A DNA stretch of 29,395 nucleotides, from the NCBI GenBank assembly GCA_039797965.1, contig JBDKGX010000024.1, positions 1 to 29,395 of the forward strand, given 5' to 3'. The stretch is from Thiofilum sp039797965 (GTDB lineage Bacteria; Pseudomonadota; Gammaproteobacteria; Thiotrichales; Thiotrichaceae). The notes beneath the pieces were generated by a model that ran no database searches, was not told the origin of the DNA, and saw only the letters and a list, made by a program, of their open reading frames with translations. Position numbers and translations under genes: made by a program. Shown here in pieces: positions 7,430 through 15,230 of this stretch (positions are counted from its first letter, which is position 1; each line of letters opens with the position of its first letter).

Positions 7430-7918
7430 ATGGCAGATTTTAAAACGGCTGATTTATTAGACGATCACGAAGATAAACCCTTACAAGTCGTGCAACCCGG
7501 TTTTCATAATTTTGGTGGACGTAATAAATTTGGCGGCGAAATCGTTACCATTAAAATTCACGAAGACAATTCTTTAGTACGCGAATTTGTCGCGTTAGAA
7601 GGTAAGGGTAAAGTACTGGTGGTTGATGGGGGTGGTTCGACTCGTTGCGCACTGCTAGGTGATATGTTGGCTGAAAAAGCAGTGAAAAATGGCTGGGAAG
7701 GCATCATTGTTTACGGCTTGATTCGTGACTCAGTTGACATTGGTAAAATGGATATTGGTGTTAAAGCTTTGGGCACCATTCCATTAAAAAGTGTGAAGCG
7801 TGGTTTTGGAGTAAAAGGCGAGCCAGTCCATTTTCACGATGTCACCTTTACACAAGGTCAGTATGTGTATTCCGATGAAGATGGGATTATTGTGTCGCCT
7901 GTAAAACTAGTGGATTAA
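7430..7918 (+). CDS. rraA: RraA-family protein (RNase E inhibitor / HMG aldolase fold)
   Basis: 162 residues, close to the 161 of E. coli RraA. The central block GGGSTRCALLGDMLAEKAVKNGWEGIIVYGLIRDSVDI includes the conserved G-D-x-L and R-D residues of the RraA/4-hydroxy-4-methyl-2-oxoglutarate aldolase superfamily. Family members act either as trimeric inhibitors of RNase E or as metal-dependent oxaloacetate/HMG aldolases; the sequence alone does not choose. Its position after aceA and mqo makes an oxaloacetate decarboxylase side activity imaginable, but the aceA terminator separates the units. The ribosome site is AAAGGA. (Motif split for reading: GGGSTRCALLGDMLAEKAV then KNGWEGIIVYGLIRDSVDI.). 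Confidence 0.88.
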   Translation: MADFKTADLLDDHEDKPLQVVQPGFHNFGGRNKFGGEIVTIKIHEDNSLVREFVALEGKGKVLVVDGGGSTRCALLGDMLAEKAVKNGWEGIIVYGLIRDSVDIGKMDIGVKALGTIPLKSVKRGFGVKGEPVHFHDVTFTQGQYVYSDEDGIIVSPVKLVD

Positions 7919-7947
7919 ATCACTATTTTAAGAGCTCACTAATAGCT

Positions 7948-7983
7948 ATTAAGGCTTAAGAGTGTTGATTTTTAAGCCTTAAT
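7948..7983. terminator. Perfect 12-bp hairpin between convergent rraA and DUF3579 gene
   Basis: ATTAAGGCTTAA (7948-7959) and TTAAGCCTTAAT (7972-7983) are exact reverse complements around a 12-base loop. It lies between two genes that run toward each other, so a shared bidirectional terminator is likely, though T-runs are short. Confidence 0.6.
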
Positions 7984-8003
7984 GGGATGCTGTCAGCCAA
8001 GTA

Positions 8004-8339
8004 TTAAGCCGCTTGAGCCACAGCTTGGGGTGAAGTACTAGTACTAGTTGGAATGGTTTCTTTATTAACTAAGTTCAGATGATTGCTTTCGATAAACCAA
8101 CATACATATTTAAAAGTTTCAGGTTGGTGTTGAGCTAAAGCATCAAAGTTTACATGGACGCAATAGCCATGCTCTTTATCTAAAGCAATATTGAGATGTG
8201 GAGAGTAACGCATAATGCCCTTAATAGGGTCACGAGTTGCCCCGACTTCACACATGCGTTCAGGCCAATTGGACGGGCGAAATTTCTGACCATTCACGAC
8301 ACCAGAAACTAGCGCTTTACCTACGAACAGGTAACTCAT
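8004..8339 (-). CDS. DUF3579-like hypothetical protein
   Basis: 111 residues from the ATG at 8339; a GTG at 8348 would add three residues. The pattern NGQKFRPSNWPERMCEV, then YSPHLNIALD, CVHVNFDAL and PETFKYVCWFIESNHL, resembles the small DUF3579 family known mainly from beta- and gammaproteobacteria, which has no assigned function. No signal peptide or membrane segment is visible, so it is probably cytoplasmic. The C-terminal tail is low complexity (TSTSTSPQAVAQAA) and contains the tandem AGTACTAGTACT word at 8034-8045. Family assignment is from memory of the motif pattern and needs a profile search. Confidence 0.7.
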   Translation of the reverse strand: MSYLFVGKALVSGVVNGQKFRPSNWPERMCEVGATRDPIKGIMRYSPHLNIALDKEHGYCVHVNFDALAQHQPETFKYVCWFIESNHLNLVNKETIPTSTSTSPQAVAQAA

Positions 8340-8423
8340 ATGGATCACTTTCTAATTACGGTTTGGTGGTAATTTCAGCACTCATTAGGGTGTTTTAAAT
8401 GTACCTAATGAGTACTTAAGCTA

Positions 8424-9485
8424 TTAACGGCTTTTTAATTGTTGATGACCAGCGAGCAAGGTTTGTTCGGTAGTATTCCAATCAATACACGCATCAGTTA
8501 TTGAAACGCCGTACTGTAAATCTTGTAAGTTAGCGGGGATTTTTTGATTTCCAGCCCCTAAATTGCTTTCAATCATAACACCCATAATACTTTGGTTGCC
8601 AGCTAAAATTTGTTGCACTGCATCATTAAAAACAATAGGTTGGCGGTTGTGGTCTTTACTGGAGTTAGCATGACTGCAATCAATCATAATTCGTGGGGTG
8701 ATACCTGCCGCTTTTAAACGTTGCTCGGCATCCGCCACGGCTTCAGTATGGTAGTTAGGCCCTTTTTCACCGCCGCGCAGTACTACATGAGCATAAGCAT
8801 TGCCCTCAGTATTCACAATGGCCACTCGCCCATTAGCGTCAATTCCTAAAAAGCGATGAGATGACGAGGCTGATTTTAAAGCATTAATGGCAACGGTGAG
8901 ACCTCCATCCGTACCATTTTTAAACCCAACCGGACAAGACAAACCACTCGCTAATTCACGATGAGTTTGAGACTCAGTAGTCCGTGCGCCAATCGCTGAC
9001 CAGCTAATTAAATCCTGTAAGTACTGAGGTGAAATCGGGTCTAAAGCTTCGGTTGCCGTTGGTAAACCTAACTCAGCTATATCAATCAATAAGCGTCGGG
9101 CAATAAATAACCCCTGCTCAATTTCAAAAGTATCATTTAAAAACGGGTCATTAATTAAGCCCTTCCAGCCTGTCGTCGTGCGTGGCTTTTCAAAGTACAC
9201 CCGCATCACAATATAAAGCGTGTCTTTGACTTGTTCGGCTAATACTTTTAGGCGTTTGGCGTAATCGAGTGCTTGCTCAGGATCATGAATAGAACAAGGA
9301 CCAATAACGACCAATAGACGTGAGTCTTTACCATCTAAAATATTACGAATCGTTTCACGACCGTTAAGAATCGTTTGCTGAGCAGACTCACCGACAGGGA
9401 GTTCACGATGTAGTTCGGTGGGTGTGACCAGACTCGCAAACGACCCTACATTAATGTTTTCTAAGACAACGTTTTCAGTATTCAT
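8424..9485 (-). CDS. aroG: 3-deoxy-7-phosphoheptulonate (DAHP) synthase, class I
   Basis: 353 residues, the usual length of AroF/AroG/AroH. It condenses phosphoenolpyruvate and erythrose 4-phosphate, the entry step of aromatic amino acid synthesis. Diagnostic blocks are LLVVIGPCSIHDP (metal-binding C64), RVYFEKPRTTTGWKGLINDP, GARTTESQTHRELASGLSCP and MIDCSHANSSK. Which aromatic amino acid inhibits it cannot be read safely; the choice of aroG as symbol marks the family, not the effector. It stands alone, with its upstream region (9486-9642) shared with the divergent PAP2 gene. No trp leader or TyrR-like site was recognised. Confidence 0.95.
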   Translation of the reverse strand: MNTENVVLENINVGSFASLVTPTELHRELPVGESAQQTILNGRETIRNILDGKDSRLLVVIGPCSIHDPEQALDYAKRLKVLAEQVKDTLYIVMRVYFEKPRTTTGWKGLINDPFLNDTFEIEQGLFIARRLLIDIAELGLPTATEALDPISPQYLQDLISWSAIGARTTESQTHRELASGLSCPVGFKNGTDGGLTVAINALKSASSSHRFLGIDANGRVAIVNTEGNAYAHVVLRGGEKGPNYHTEAVADAEQRLKAAGITPRIMIDCSHANSSKDHNRQPIVFNDAVQQILAGNQSIMGVMIESNLGAGNQKIPANLQDLQYGVSITDACIDWNTTEQTLLAGHQQLKSR

Positions 9486-9642
9486 GGGCTAGAAAAACCT
9501 AATTATTCAAGGAAGATATATTAACATACTCGTCTTAAGGCAGACATAAGACATTCTTGTGTATGCTGACCCGCACCGACTTGTTGCGAGCAAGTATGGG
9601 GGCATAAAAGTGGGGCAATTTCTATTGAAGGTCAGGCAGCAC

Positions 9643-10371
9643 ATGATTAATTACTCTGAGCAACGCTTAAGTTCAACTTTTTTTCTAACTCAACTAAAAG
9701 TACTAGTACTGATTGCAATGGGGTTATTAATTTCTGATTGGGCATTTAATGATCGGCTTGATCTCTGGTTAGCGGATCAAATGTTTGATGCTACTACTCA
9801 GCAATTCCCGCTTAAAGAGCATTGGTTTACCGTTACCATTATGCATGAGTGGCTCAAGTACTTAATGGTGTGTCTAGCAATGGGGTTGATAGCTTTGCTC
9901 ATTCAACAAACACACAGTACTCGCCCCTTGTTATCGAATACTCAGATCGCTAATTTAAAAATTATTATTAGTGCTGCGATTATTTTGCCGCTATTGATTG
10001 GTACTTTAAAAGCACTCAGCCCGATTCATTGTCCTTGGGATTTAGCGCGTTATGGCGGGGCTGCGAGTGAGTTTATTTGGGGGAGTGGGAGTAGTGGTGG
10101 TAAATGCTTTCCCGCTGGACACGTAACTTCAACTTCGTGGCTTATGGCGTTCACGTTTGTTTATTTACCACTGGCTAAACAAAAGGCTCGTTGGGTGTGG
10201 CTGGCTGCATTTAGCTTGGCGTTTATGACAGGGTGGGTACAACAATTACGAGGCGCCCATTTTTTATGTCATACGCTGTGGTCATTATGGATTAGTTGGG
10301 CGGTGATTGTGCTGCTGGCTTACTATTTTCGCGGTCAACGCCGAGTGTTGAATCGGTTTGCTACCGCTTAA
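9643..10371 (+). CDS. PAP2-superfamily membrane phosphatase
   Basis: 242 residues from the ATG at 9643, preceded by AGGCAG. A GTG at 9559 would add 28 residues that do not look like an N-terminus. About five or six hydrophobic helices are visible. The phosphatase motifs sit between them: K-x6-CPWDLARYGG, FPAGHVTS (the PSGH-type motif) and RGAHFLCHTLWS with a histidine. This K-x6-CPW variant belongs to PAP2 proteins acting on membrane lipid phosphates, such as undecaprenyl pyrophosphate or lipid A phosphates. The substrate is not determined here. The start codon region is divergent from the DAHP synthase gene. Confidence 0.8.
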   Translation: MINYSEQRLSSTFFLTQLKVLVLIAMGLLISDWAFNDRLDLWLADQMFDATTQQFPLKEHWFTVTIMHEWLKYLMVCLAMGLIALLIQQTHSTRPLLSNTQIANLKIIISAAIILPLLIGTLKALSPIHCPWDLARYGGAASEFIWGSGSSGGKCFPAGHVTSTSWLMAFTFVYLPLAKQKARWVWLAAFSLAFMTGWVQQLRGAHFLCHTLWSLWISWAVIVLLAYYFRGQRRVLNRFATA

Positions 10372-10396
10372 GGAAAGTACTCATTAAAGTGATACG

Positions 10397-10417
10397 GAGA
10401 CTGAGTCAATCAGTCTC
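10397..10417. terminator. Hairpin between convergent PAP2 and asparaginase genes
   Basis: GAGACTGA (10397-10404) and TCAGTCTC (10410-10417) pair around the loop GTCAA. It lies between converging stops (10371 and 10434). T-runs are poor, so it is only a candidate. Confidence 0.45.
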
Positions 10418-10433
10418 TCCTTAAGCTTAGAAA

Positions 10434-10922
10434 TTAATGGAGTGTTTCAAAGCGCCCCAGTACTTTATTTTTAGTGACATTATCAGCAGTAAAAATTTTG
10501 CCATTCATCGCAATATAAACCCCAGCAGGTAAACACTGCACCGCACCTAAAGCGAAGCCCAAATTAAACAACCCATCGGATTCGCGGATAGTGAAGGGAA
10601 TCATCGCGCCCACTAAGACAATCGTTTTATCAAGGTGTTGAGTTTGTAGGGCTTGGGCGGTCAGCACCATCGTATCCGTGCCATGGGTAAGCACTATTTG
10701 TTTTCGAGTACTTTTGATGCATACGTCTACAATTTGTTGGCGCTCTGTATCGGTGATATCAAGGCTATCACGTTGCATGAGTACTTCGAGTTGTAACGCT
10801 ACCTCACAGCGACCTTGCTTTAGCATTTCGGGCAAATGACTGTCTTCAAAGGTGAGTTGACCTTGAGTGGGGTTGTAATATTTATCAATAGTGCCGCCAG
10901 TGGCAATAAGGTGAATGGTCAT
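10434..10922 (-). CDS. Single-domain asparaginase-like protein
   Basis: 162 residues, about half of a normal L-asparaginase (~330). The N-terminal catalytic domain is present: IATGGTIDKYYN with the nucleophilic threonine T11, LTHGTDTMVLTAQAL with the second catalytic Thr-Asp, and IVLVGAMIPFTIRESDGLFNLGF (split IVLVGAMIP / FTIRESDGLFN). The C-terminal domain that completes the active site and dimer in type I/II enzymes is absent. The protein ends cleanly, so this is a known short family rather than a truncation. It is the last gene of a minus-strand operon, 18 bases after the aspartoacylase-like gene. A role in splitting asparagine or another beta-amide is inferred. Confidence 0.82.
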   Translation of the reverse strand: MTIHLIATGGTIDKYYNPTQGQLTFEDSHLPEMLKQGRCEVALQLEVLMQRDSLDITDTERQQIVDVCIKSTRKQIVLTHGTDTMVLTAQALQTQHLDKTIVLVGAMIPFTIRESDGLFNLGFALGAVQCLPAGVYIAMNGKIFTADNVTKNKVLGRFETLH

Positions 10923-10940
10923 TATAAGTCCTGTGATGTT

Positions 10941-11975
10941 TTAGAGTAACGGTGAGGTGTTGTGTAATTCTAGCTCGTGTTGAAAAGCGTTAAGCGTTGA
11001 GTTAGCGCTAGTGGTGTCATCCACGGCCGCAATATGAAACAATGCTTCGCCCTCATGAATCAAGGGCATAGTACTTTGCCCAATAATAATGCCGTCTAAA
11101 TTGGCAATAATTTTTTGTTCTGTGTCACCAAATGGATCACCCAGATAACCCAGTACTTCGCCCGCCTTTACCGTTTGCCCCAAATGAATATGACTCCGCA
11201 CAATGCCGCTTTGTGAGGCACGAATCCAATGGTTGCGATGGGCAATAATGGGGGTGATTTTAGAGCGCCGCCGATTTTTAGGTTGAATAATCTGCAAATG
11301 AGTTAATACCCGAAGTACTCCCTCATAACCGGTACGAATCGCCATTTCGTCAAAGCGTAAAGCCTCGCCCGCCTCATAGAGCAACGTTTTAACGCCATGT
11401 TTATCGCACGATTCACGTAAAGTACCTTCTTGAATATCCGAGCGCAAAATCACGGGCGTTTTAAAGGCTTGAGCCAGCTCTAGTAGTTGTGGGTCATGAT
11501 CGGCCCATACCCGCACTTGTGGCAAATTAGTGCGTCCTTGTGCTGCGGTATGAAGATCAATCCCATAATTACAACGCAGCGCAATATCATGCAAAAACTG
11601 GTGGGCTAATTGTGAGCCTAGCGAGCCATGTTCTGAGCCGGGAAAACAACGATTAAGATCACGACGATCCGGTAAGTAACGCGATTTACCTAAAAAGCCC
11701 AACATATTGACGACCGGAATTAATAAAATCGTACCGTGTACCGAGCGTAAACAGCGACAACGAATCAGCCGACGGATAATTTCTACCCCATTAATTTCGT
11801 CCCCATGAATCGCAGCACTAACGAAAATAACAGGGCCATCATAGCGCCCATGAATGACATAAACAGGCATCGACAGTGGCGTGTGTGTGTAAAGACTCGT
11901 AATCGGTAGCTCCACATAGCCCCGCTCACCTCGTTTAATGGTGGCTTTGCCCAGTTTAAAATCACCCGTTGCCAT
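10941..11975 (-). CDS. Succinylglutamate desuccinylase/aspartoacylase-family hydrolase
   Basis: 344 residues. The zinc carboxypeptidase-type (M14-like) fold is marked by IHGDEINGVEIIRRL (H57, E60) and GIDLHTAAQG (H141), with the substrate-binding PDRRDLNRCFPG (101-112). The C-terminal ~90 residues form a lipoyl/biotinyl-like hairpin, with IRASQSGIVRSHIHLGQTV and KAGEVLGYLGDPFG, common in this bacterial subgroup. Such enzymes remove acyl groups from amino acids or related amides; the natural substrate of this subgroup is not established. A clear AAGGAAG ribosome site lies before the ATG, and its start is 9 bases after the stop of the DUF2520 gene. Confidence 0.88.
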   Translation of the reverse strand: MATGDFKLGKATIKRGERGYVELPITSLYTHTPLSMPVYVIHGRYDGPVIFVSAAIHGDEINGVEIIRRLIRCRCLRSVHGTILLIPVVNMLGFLGKSRYLPDRRDLNRCFPGSEHGSLGSQLAHQFLHDIALRCNYGIDLHTAAQGRTNLPQVRVWADHDPQLLELAQAFKTPVILRSDIQEGTLRESCDKHGVKTLLYEAGEALRFDEMAIRTGYEGVLRVLTHLQIIQPKNRRRSKITPIIAHRNHWIRASQSGIVRSHIHLGQTVKAGEVLGYLGDPFGDTEQKIIANLDGIIIGQSTMPLIHEGEALFHIAAVDDTTSANSTLNAFQHELELHNTSPLL

Positions 11976-11984
11976 AATACTTCC

Positions 11985-12860
11985 TTAATTACCCAATGCC
12001 TGTTCGAGTACTTTGAGCTGCGAAGGTTCTAAATTGCCTTTATTTTGAGCGAGCTGTAAAGCGATTTGCCCCAAGCCTTGATAAAGTTTGGCATAGTTTG
12101 AGTTCCAATCTTCCAACGCTTTAATTTGTTTTTCAACTACTTGAACATCACCTCTAGCAATAGGGCCGGTTAAAGCTTGTGTGGTATCTAGTTGGAAGAT
12201 GCCCTGAACCGTGGTGGTGACAATGGGGTTTAAAATTGCCAAAGCCTGTGAACGCTCCACACCTGCTTGAGCATAAGTTTGTAGCGCTAATTCTTGTAAT
12301 GCTACTAAGTAGTTACACGCAATCACACTAGCAGCGTGGTACAAGGTTTTAGCTTCGGCTTTGATAGTGAAGGTTTTTGCCCCTAATGCTTCAAATACGG
12401 GGGCGAGTACGGGTAGAGCTATATCATCACCTTCCATACCACAATAAGTACCTGCAAAGGTTTGTATGGCTAAGGAGGGCTGAGCAAAACTTTTGATCGG
12501 GTGAATACTAGCAATGTTTGCACCTTGAGTTTTAGCCGTACTTAGTACTTCAGAAGCAGTTAAAGCGCCACTACAATGAAAAACGATAACATCCGCTAAA
12601 GAGTGAGTATTGGCTAAGTACTGGCTATAAGTACTGAGTTGATCATCAGGGCAAGCGATTAACCACAAATCTGCTTTTGGCATTTGCGCGATTTGATCGA
12701 GGGTAAAGCATTGACCTGTGCCTATAAAGGTTTGAGCCTGCTGAGTACTTTGCTCAGTGCGATTAGCCAGCGCTTGCACGGTCAGTATTTGAGACTGGCT
12801 CCATAAATACCCTAGGGTTTGTCCTACCCGTCCTGCCCCTAAAATATTGAGCGTTTTCAT
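11985..12860 (-). CDS. Rossmann-like plus DUF2520 protein
   Basis: 291 residues. The N-terminus LNILGAGRVGQTLGYL (4-19) is a dinucleotide-binding Rossmann motif, followed by LWLIACPDDQL, a typical strand 4 in this family. FHCSGALTASEVL and ASIHPIKSFAQP match the Rossmann-like/DUF2520 proteins related to ketopantoate- and pyrroline-carboxylate reductase folds. The C-terminal helical half (ASVIACNYLVALQELAL) is the DUF2520 part. Some relatives were shown to act as ketopantoate reductases (PanG), but that cannot be assumed here. The start overlaps the stop of the DUF599 gene as ATGA. Confidence 0.85.
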   Translation of the reverse strand: MKTLNILGAGRVGQTLGYLWSQSQILTVQALANRTEQSTQQAQTFIGTGQCFTLDQIAQMPKADLWLIACPDDQLSTYSQYLANTHSLADVIVFHCSGALTASEVLSTAKTQGANIASIHPIKSFAQPSLAIQTFAGTYCGMEGDDIALPVLAPVFEALGAKTFTIKAEAKTLYHAASVIACNYLVALQELALQTYAQAGVERSQALAILNPIVTTTVQGIFQLDTTQALTGPIARGDVQVVEKQIKALEDWNSNYAKLYQGLGQIALQLAQNKGNLEPSQLKVLEQALGN

Positions 12861-13528
12861 AAGCCTGATGCCAATGCTTTAAGCGTTTTAGAGTGAAATT
12901 CACGTCGATATAACACAGCAACCACCCAAGTAGTAGTGATCATAAAAGCAACGGGGTGAATAAACCAAACCAATAAAGCAAGGCTAAAGTAGTAGGTACG
13001 CAAACCCATATTAAAATGATAAACCGCCAAACTGATAATACGTGCTAAGGCATTGCCTAAGTCTTTATCCGGTGTTTGAGTGAGTGGGGGGAGGCTACCA
13101 ATTAAAATAGAGGCAAACCCCCACTGGCGAATGCACCATGTAAAGGTAAAAAAAGCATAAGCAAAGGCTAAGGTCATAAGGATTAGACCGATTTCCCATG
13201 TTTGAGGGTTAAAGCGTACAAAGGGCAATTGAGTAAATAAGGCTAGTGCTTTTTCCATAGCGCCAATCGCGGTGACTAAACCCGCAATAATCAGCAAAGT
13301 ACTCGATGCCATAAAGGTGGCATTGCGCTCAATATTGGTAACGATAGCGGTATCCACCATGCGATTGTCACGCTGTTCAATTTGCAGAATCCAACGTTTA
13401 ATATGGAGCTGTAAAGCATCTTGCAGGCGCTGTCCATGTTCCGATTGCAGCCCTGAATAATGGGTATAACCTATCCAGCAAAATAAAAACCAAGCCAATG
13501 ATAGCCATTCTAATGCTGTCAAACTCAC
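12857..13528 (-). CDS. DUF599-like integral membrane protein
   Basis: Start chosen at GTG 13528, preceded by AGAGG at good spacing, giving 223 residues that begin with a membrane helix (LTALEWLSLAWFLFCWIGY). An upstream in-frame start at 13681 would overlap the divergent trpB2 start and add 51 non-hydrophobic residues, so it is rejected. Four hydrophobic segments are visible, separated by the charged stretch IKRWILQIEQRDNRMVDTA, which resembles the RRWM...R..R.VD motif of DUF599 proteins. Function unknown. It is the first gene of the four-gene minus-strand operon and overlaps the next gene by 4 bases. Confidence 0.75.
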   Translation of the reverse strand: MSLTALEWLSLAWFLFCWIGYTHYSGLQSEHGQRLQDALQLHIKRWILQIEQRDNRMVDTAIVTNIERNATFMASSTLLIIAGLVTAIGAMEKALALFTQLPFVRFNPQTWEIGLILMTLAFAYAFFTFTWCIRQWGFASILIGSLPPLTQTPDKDLGNALARIISLAVYHFNMGLRTYYFSLALLVWFIHPVAFMITTTWVVAVLYRREFHSKTLKALASGL

Positions 13529-13669
13529 GCGGGTGCCTCTGATGAGAAGATGGTTAAAGGATGCACAGTATAGCGTCAAGTACTGGCTGTCTCTATACGG
13601 TCTCTCTATACATCGCTCGTGTAGTGATTTAAGCTCAAATTCCTGTTTAAAAGTGTGAGAATTGCGTGA

Positions 13670-15043
13670 ATGAGTGACCAAATTAAGTACTTATTAAATG
13701 AATCCGATATGCCTAAGGATTGGTACAATATTGCAGCTGATTTACCCGTGCCTTTGCCGCCTGTTTTGCATCCGGGCACTTTGCAACCGATTACTGGCAG
13801 TGATTTAGCGCCTTTATTCCCCATGGCGGTGATTCAACAAGAGGTGAGTACTGAGCGTTATATTGAAATTCCTGCTGAGGTACGCCAAGTACTCAGGCAA
13901 TGGCGACCTAGCCCTTTGTATCGCGCGCGTAATTTAGAAAAAGTGCTCGATACCCCTGCTAAGATTTATTACAAATATGAGGGCGTTAGCCCAGCCGGTA
14001 GCCACAAGCCCAACACCGCTATTCCGCAAGCCTTTTATAATAAAATCGAAGGGGTAAAACGTTTAACTACGGAAACAGGAGCAGGGCAGTGGGGGACTTC
14101 CTTGTCGTATGCGGGAGCGCTGTTTGGTTTAGAAGTACAGGTCTTTCAAGTTCGCATTTCTTACGACCAAAAACCCTATCGCCGTGCCGTGATGGAAACG
14201 TATGGCGCGACCTGTGTGGCTTCTCCTTCTAATCTGACCGAATCGGGTCGAGCCATTTTAGCTAAAAATCCTAATCATCCAGGTAGTTTAGGGATTGCGA
14301 TTTCTGAAGCGGTGGAGCTGGCTGCGCAACGTGATGACACTAAATATGCGTTAGGCTCAGTATTGAATCACGTGTTATTGCATCAAACCATTATAGGTTT
14401 GGAAACCCAACAGCAAATGGCAATGGCAGGCGATGATCCTGATGTGATTATTGGCTGTACAGGCGGCGGCTCTAATTTTGCGGGGATTGCGTTTCCGTTT
14501 TTAGGTGAGCAATTACGTGGTGGGCGCCAACGTCGGATTGTAGCGGTAGAGCCTGCGTCTTGTCCGTCATTGACTAAGGGACAGTATGCCTATGATTTTG
14601 GTGATACCGCGCATTTAACGCCACTGACTAAAATGCATACTTTGGGTTCAACCTTTACGCCACCGGGATTCCATGCGGGTGGTTTACGTTATCACGGTAT
14701 GGCTTCTTTAGTGTCTCATGTTAAAGAGTTGGGCTTAATTGAAGCGACGGCTTATCACCAAACATCTTGCTTTGAGGCAGGAGTTACCTTTGCACGGGCA
14801 GAAGGCATTGTACCCGCGCCTGAATCGACTCATGCGGTAAAGGGAGCCATCGAGGAAGCGCTACGTTGTAAGCGTGAAGGTAAGAGTGAAACGATTGTTT
14901 TCTTATTAAGTGGTCACGGTCATTTTGATATGGCAGCGTATAGCGACTACTTTGCGGGTAAGCTGGTGGATCAGCCGTATGATGAAGCAGAATTAGGCAT
15001 GGCATTATCAGGTTTGCCTTGTGTGCCAGATAATATTGCCTAA
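13670..15043 (+). CDS. trpB: TrpB2-type tryptophan synthase beta chain-like enzyme
   Basis: 457 residues, longer than TrpB1 (~400) and matching the TrpB2 class. The PLP lysine is K113 in AGSHKPNTA, the phosphate-binding glycine loop is GCTGGGSNFAG, and ETGAGQWGTSLSYAG is the substrate loop with the catalytic-type glutamate. The N-terminal extension DWYNIAADLPVPLPPVLHPG is specific to TrpB2. The reaction would be indole plus serine to tryptophan, often without a TrpA partner. No trpA or other trp gene is adjacent, in line with a stand-alone or indole-salvage role. The ribosome site before the ATG is weak. It is divergent from the DUF599 operon. Confidence 0.92.
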   Translation: MSDQIKYLLNESDMPKDWYNIAADLPVPLPPVLHPGTLQPITGSDLAPLFPMAVIQQEVSTERYIEIPAEVRQVLRQWRPSPLYRARNLEKVLDTPAKIYYKYEGVSPAGSHKPNTAIPQAFYNKIEGVKRLTTETGAGQWGTSLSYAGALFGLEVQVFQVRISYDQKPYRRAVMETYGATCVASPSNLTESGRAILAKNPNHPGSLGIAISEAVELAAQRDDTKYALGSVLNHVLLHQTIIGLETQQQMAMAGDDPDVIIGCTGGGSNFAGIAFPFLGEQLRGGRQRRIVAVEPASCPSLTKGQYAYDFGDTAHLTPLTKMHTLGSTFTPPGFHAGGLRYHGMASLVSHVKELGLIEATAYHQTSCFEAGVTFARAEGIVPAPESTHAVKGAIEEALRCKREGKSETIVFLLSGHGHFDMAAYSDYFAGKLVDQPYDEAELGMALSGLPCVPDNIA

Positions 15044-15057
15044 GAGTTAATCAAATT

Positions 15058-15089
15058 TGTAGAGATAAAGCGGCGCATTTATCTCTACA
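15058..15089 (+). terminator. Terminator hairpin of trpB2
   Basis: TGTAGAGATAAA (15058-15069) and TTTATCTCTACA (15078-15089) form a perfect 12-base-pair stem with loop GCGGCGCA, followed by CTTTTC. It is 14 bases downstream of the trpB2 stop. Confidence 0.75.
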
Positions 15090-15142
15090 CTTTTCAATTT
15101 TTCATTGAGTGTTAAGCTCTAAATCTATCGATATATGCCAAA

Positions 15143-15157
15143 CTATCCATTGGATAG
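15143..15157. promoter_or_regulatory. Palindrome CTATCCATTGGATAG, candidate OxyR site of katG
   Basis: A perfect dyad, CTATCCA-T-TGGATAG, 74 bases upstream of the katG ATG. It has the CTAT-N7-ATAG arrangement found at the centre of OxyR sites; the outer quarter-sites are poor matches. OxyR control of katG is well known in proteobacteria, so the position supports it. A possible -10 TATAAG follows at 15180-15185. Confidence 0.5.
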
Positions 15158-15230
15158 GTTTTTAAAAAAGCGTTAAAACTATAAGCCTCTAGCTAGTAAA
15201 ACAATTAACTATTATTGAGGAGCTTATAAC

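Noticed and set aside
9559..9642. GTG start 28 residues upstream for the PAP2 protein
   Set aside because: The extension has no membrane or signal character, and the ATG at 9643 has a ribosome-like AGGCAG.
11783..11965. Overlapping frame inside the aspartoacylase-like gene
   Set aside because: A shadow of the true frame; it has no ribosome site or recognisable motif.
13529..13681. 51-residue N-terminal extension of the DUF599 protein
   Set aside because: It overlaps the divergent trpB2 start and is not hydrophobic. The GTG at 13528 with AGAGG fits a membrane protein N-terminus.
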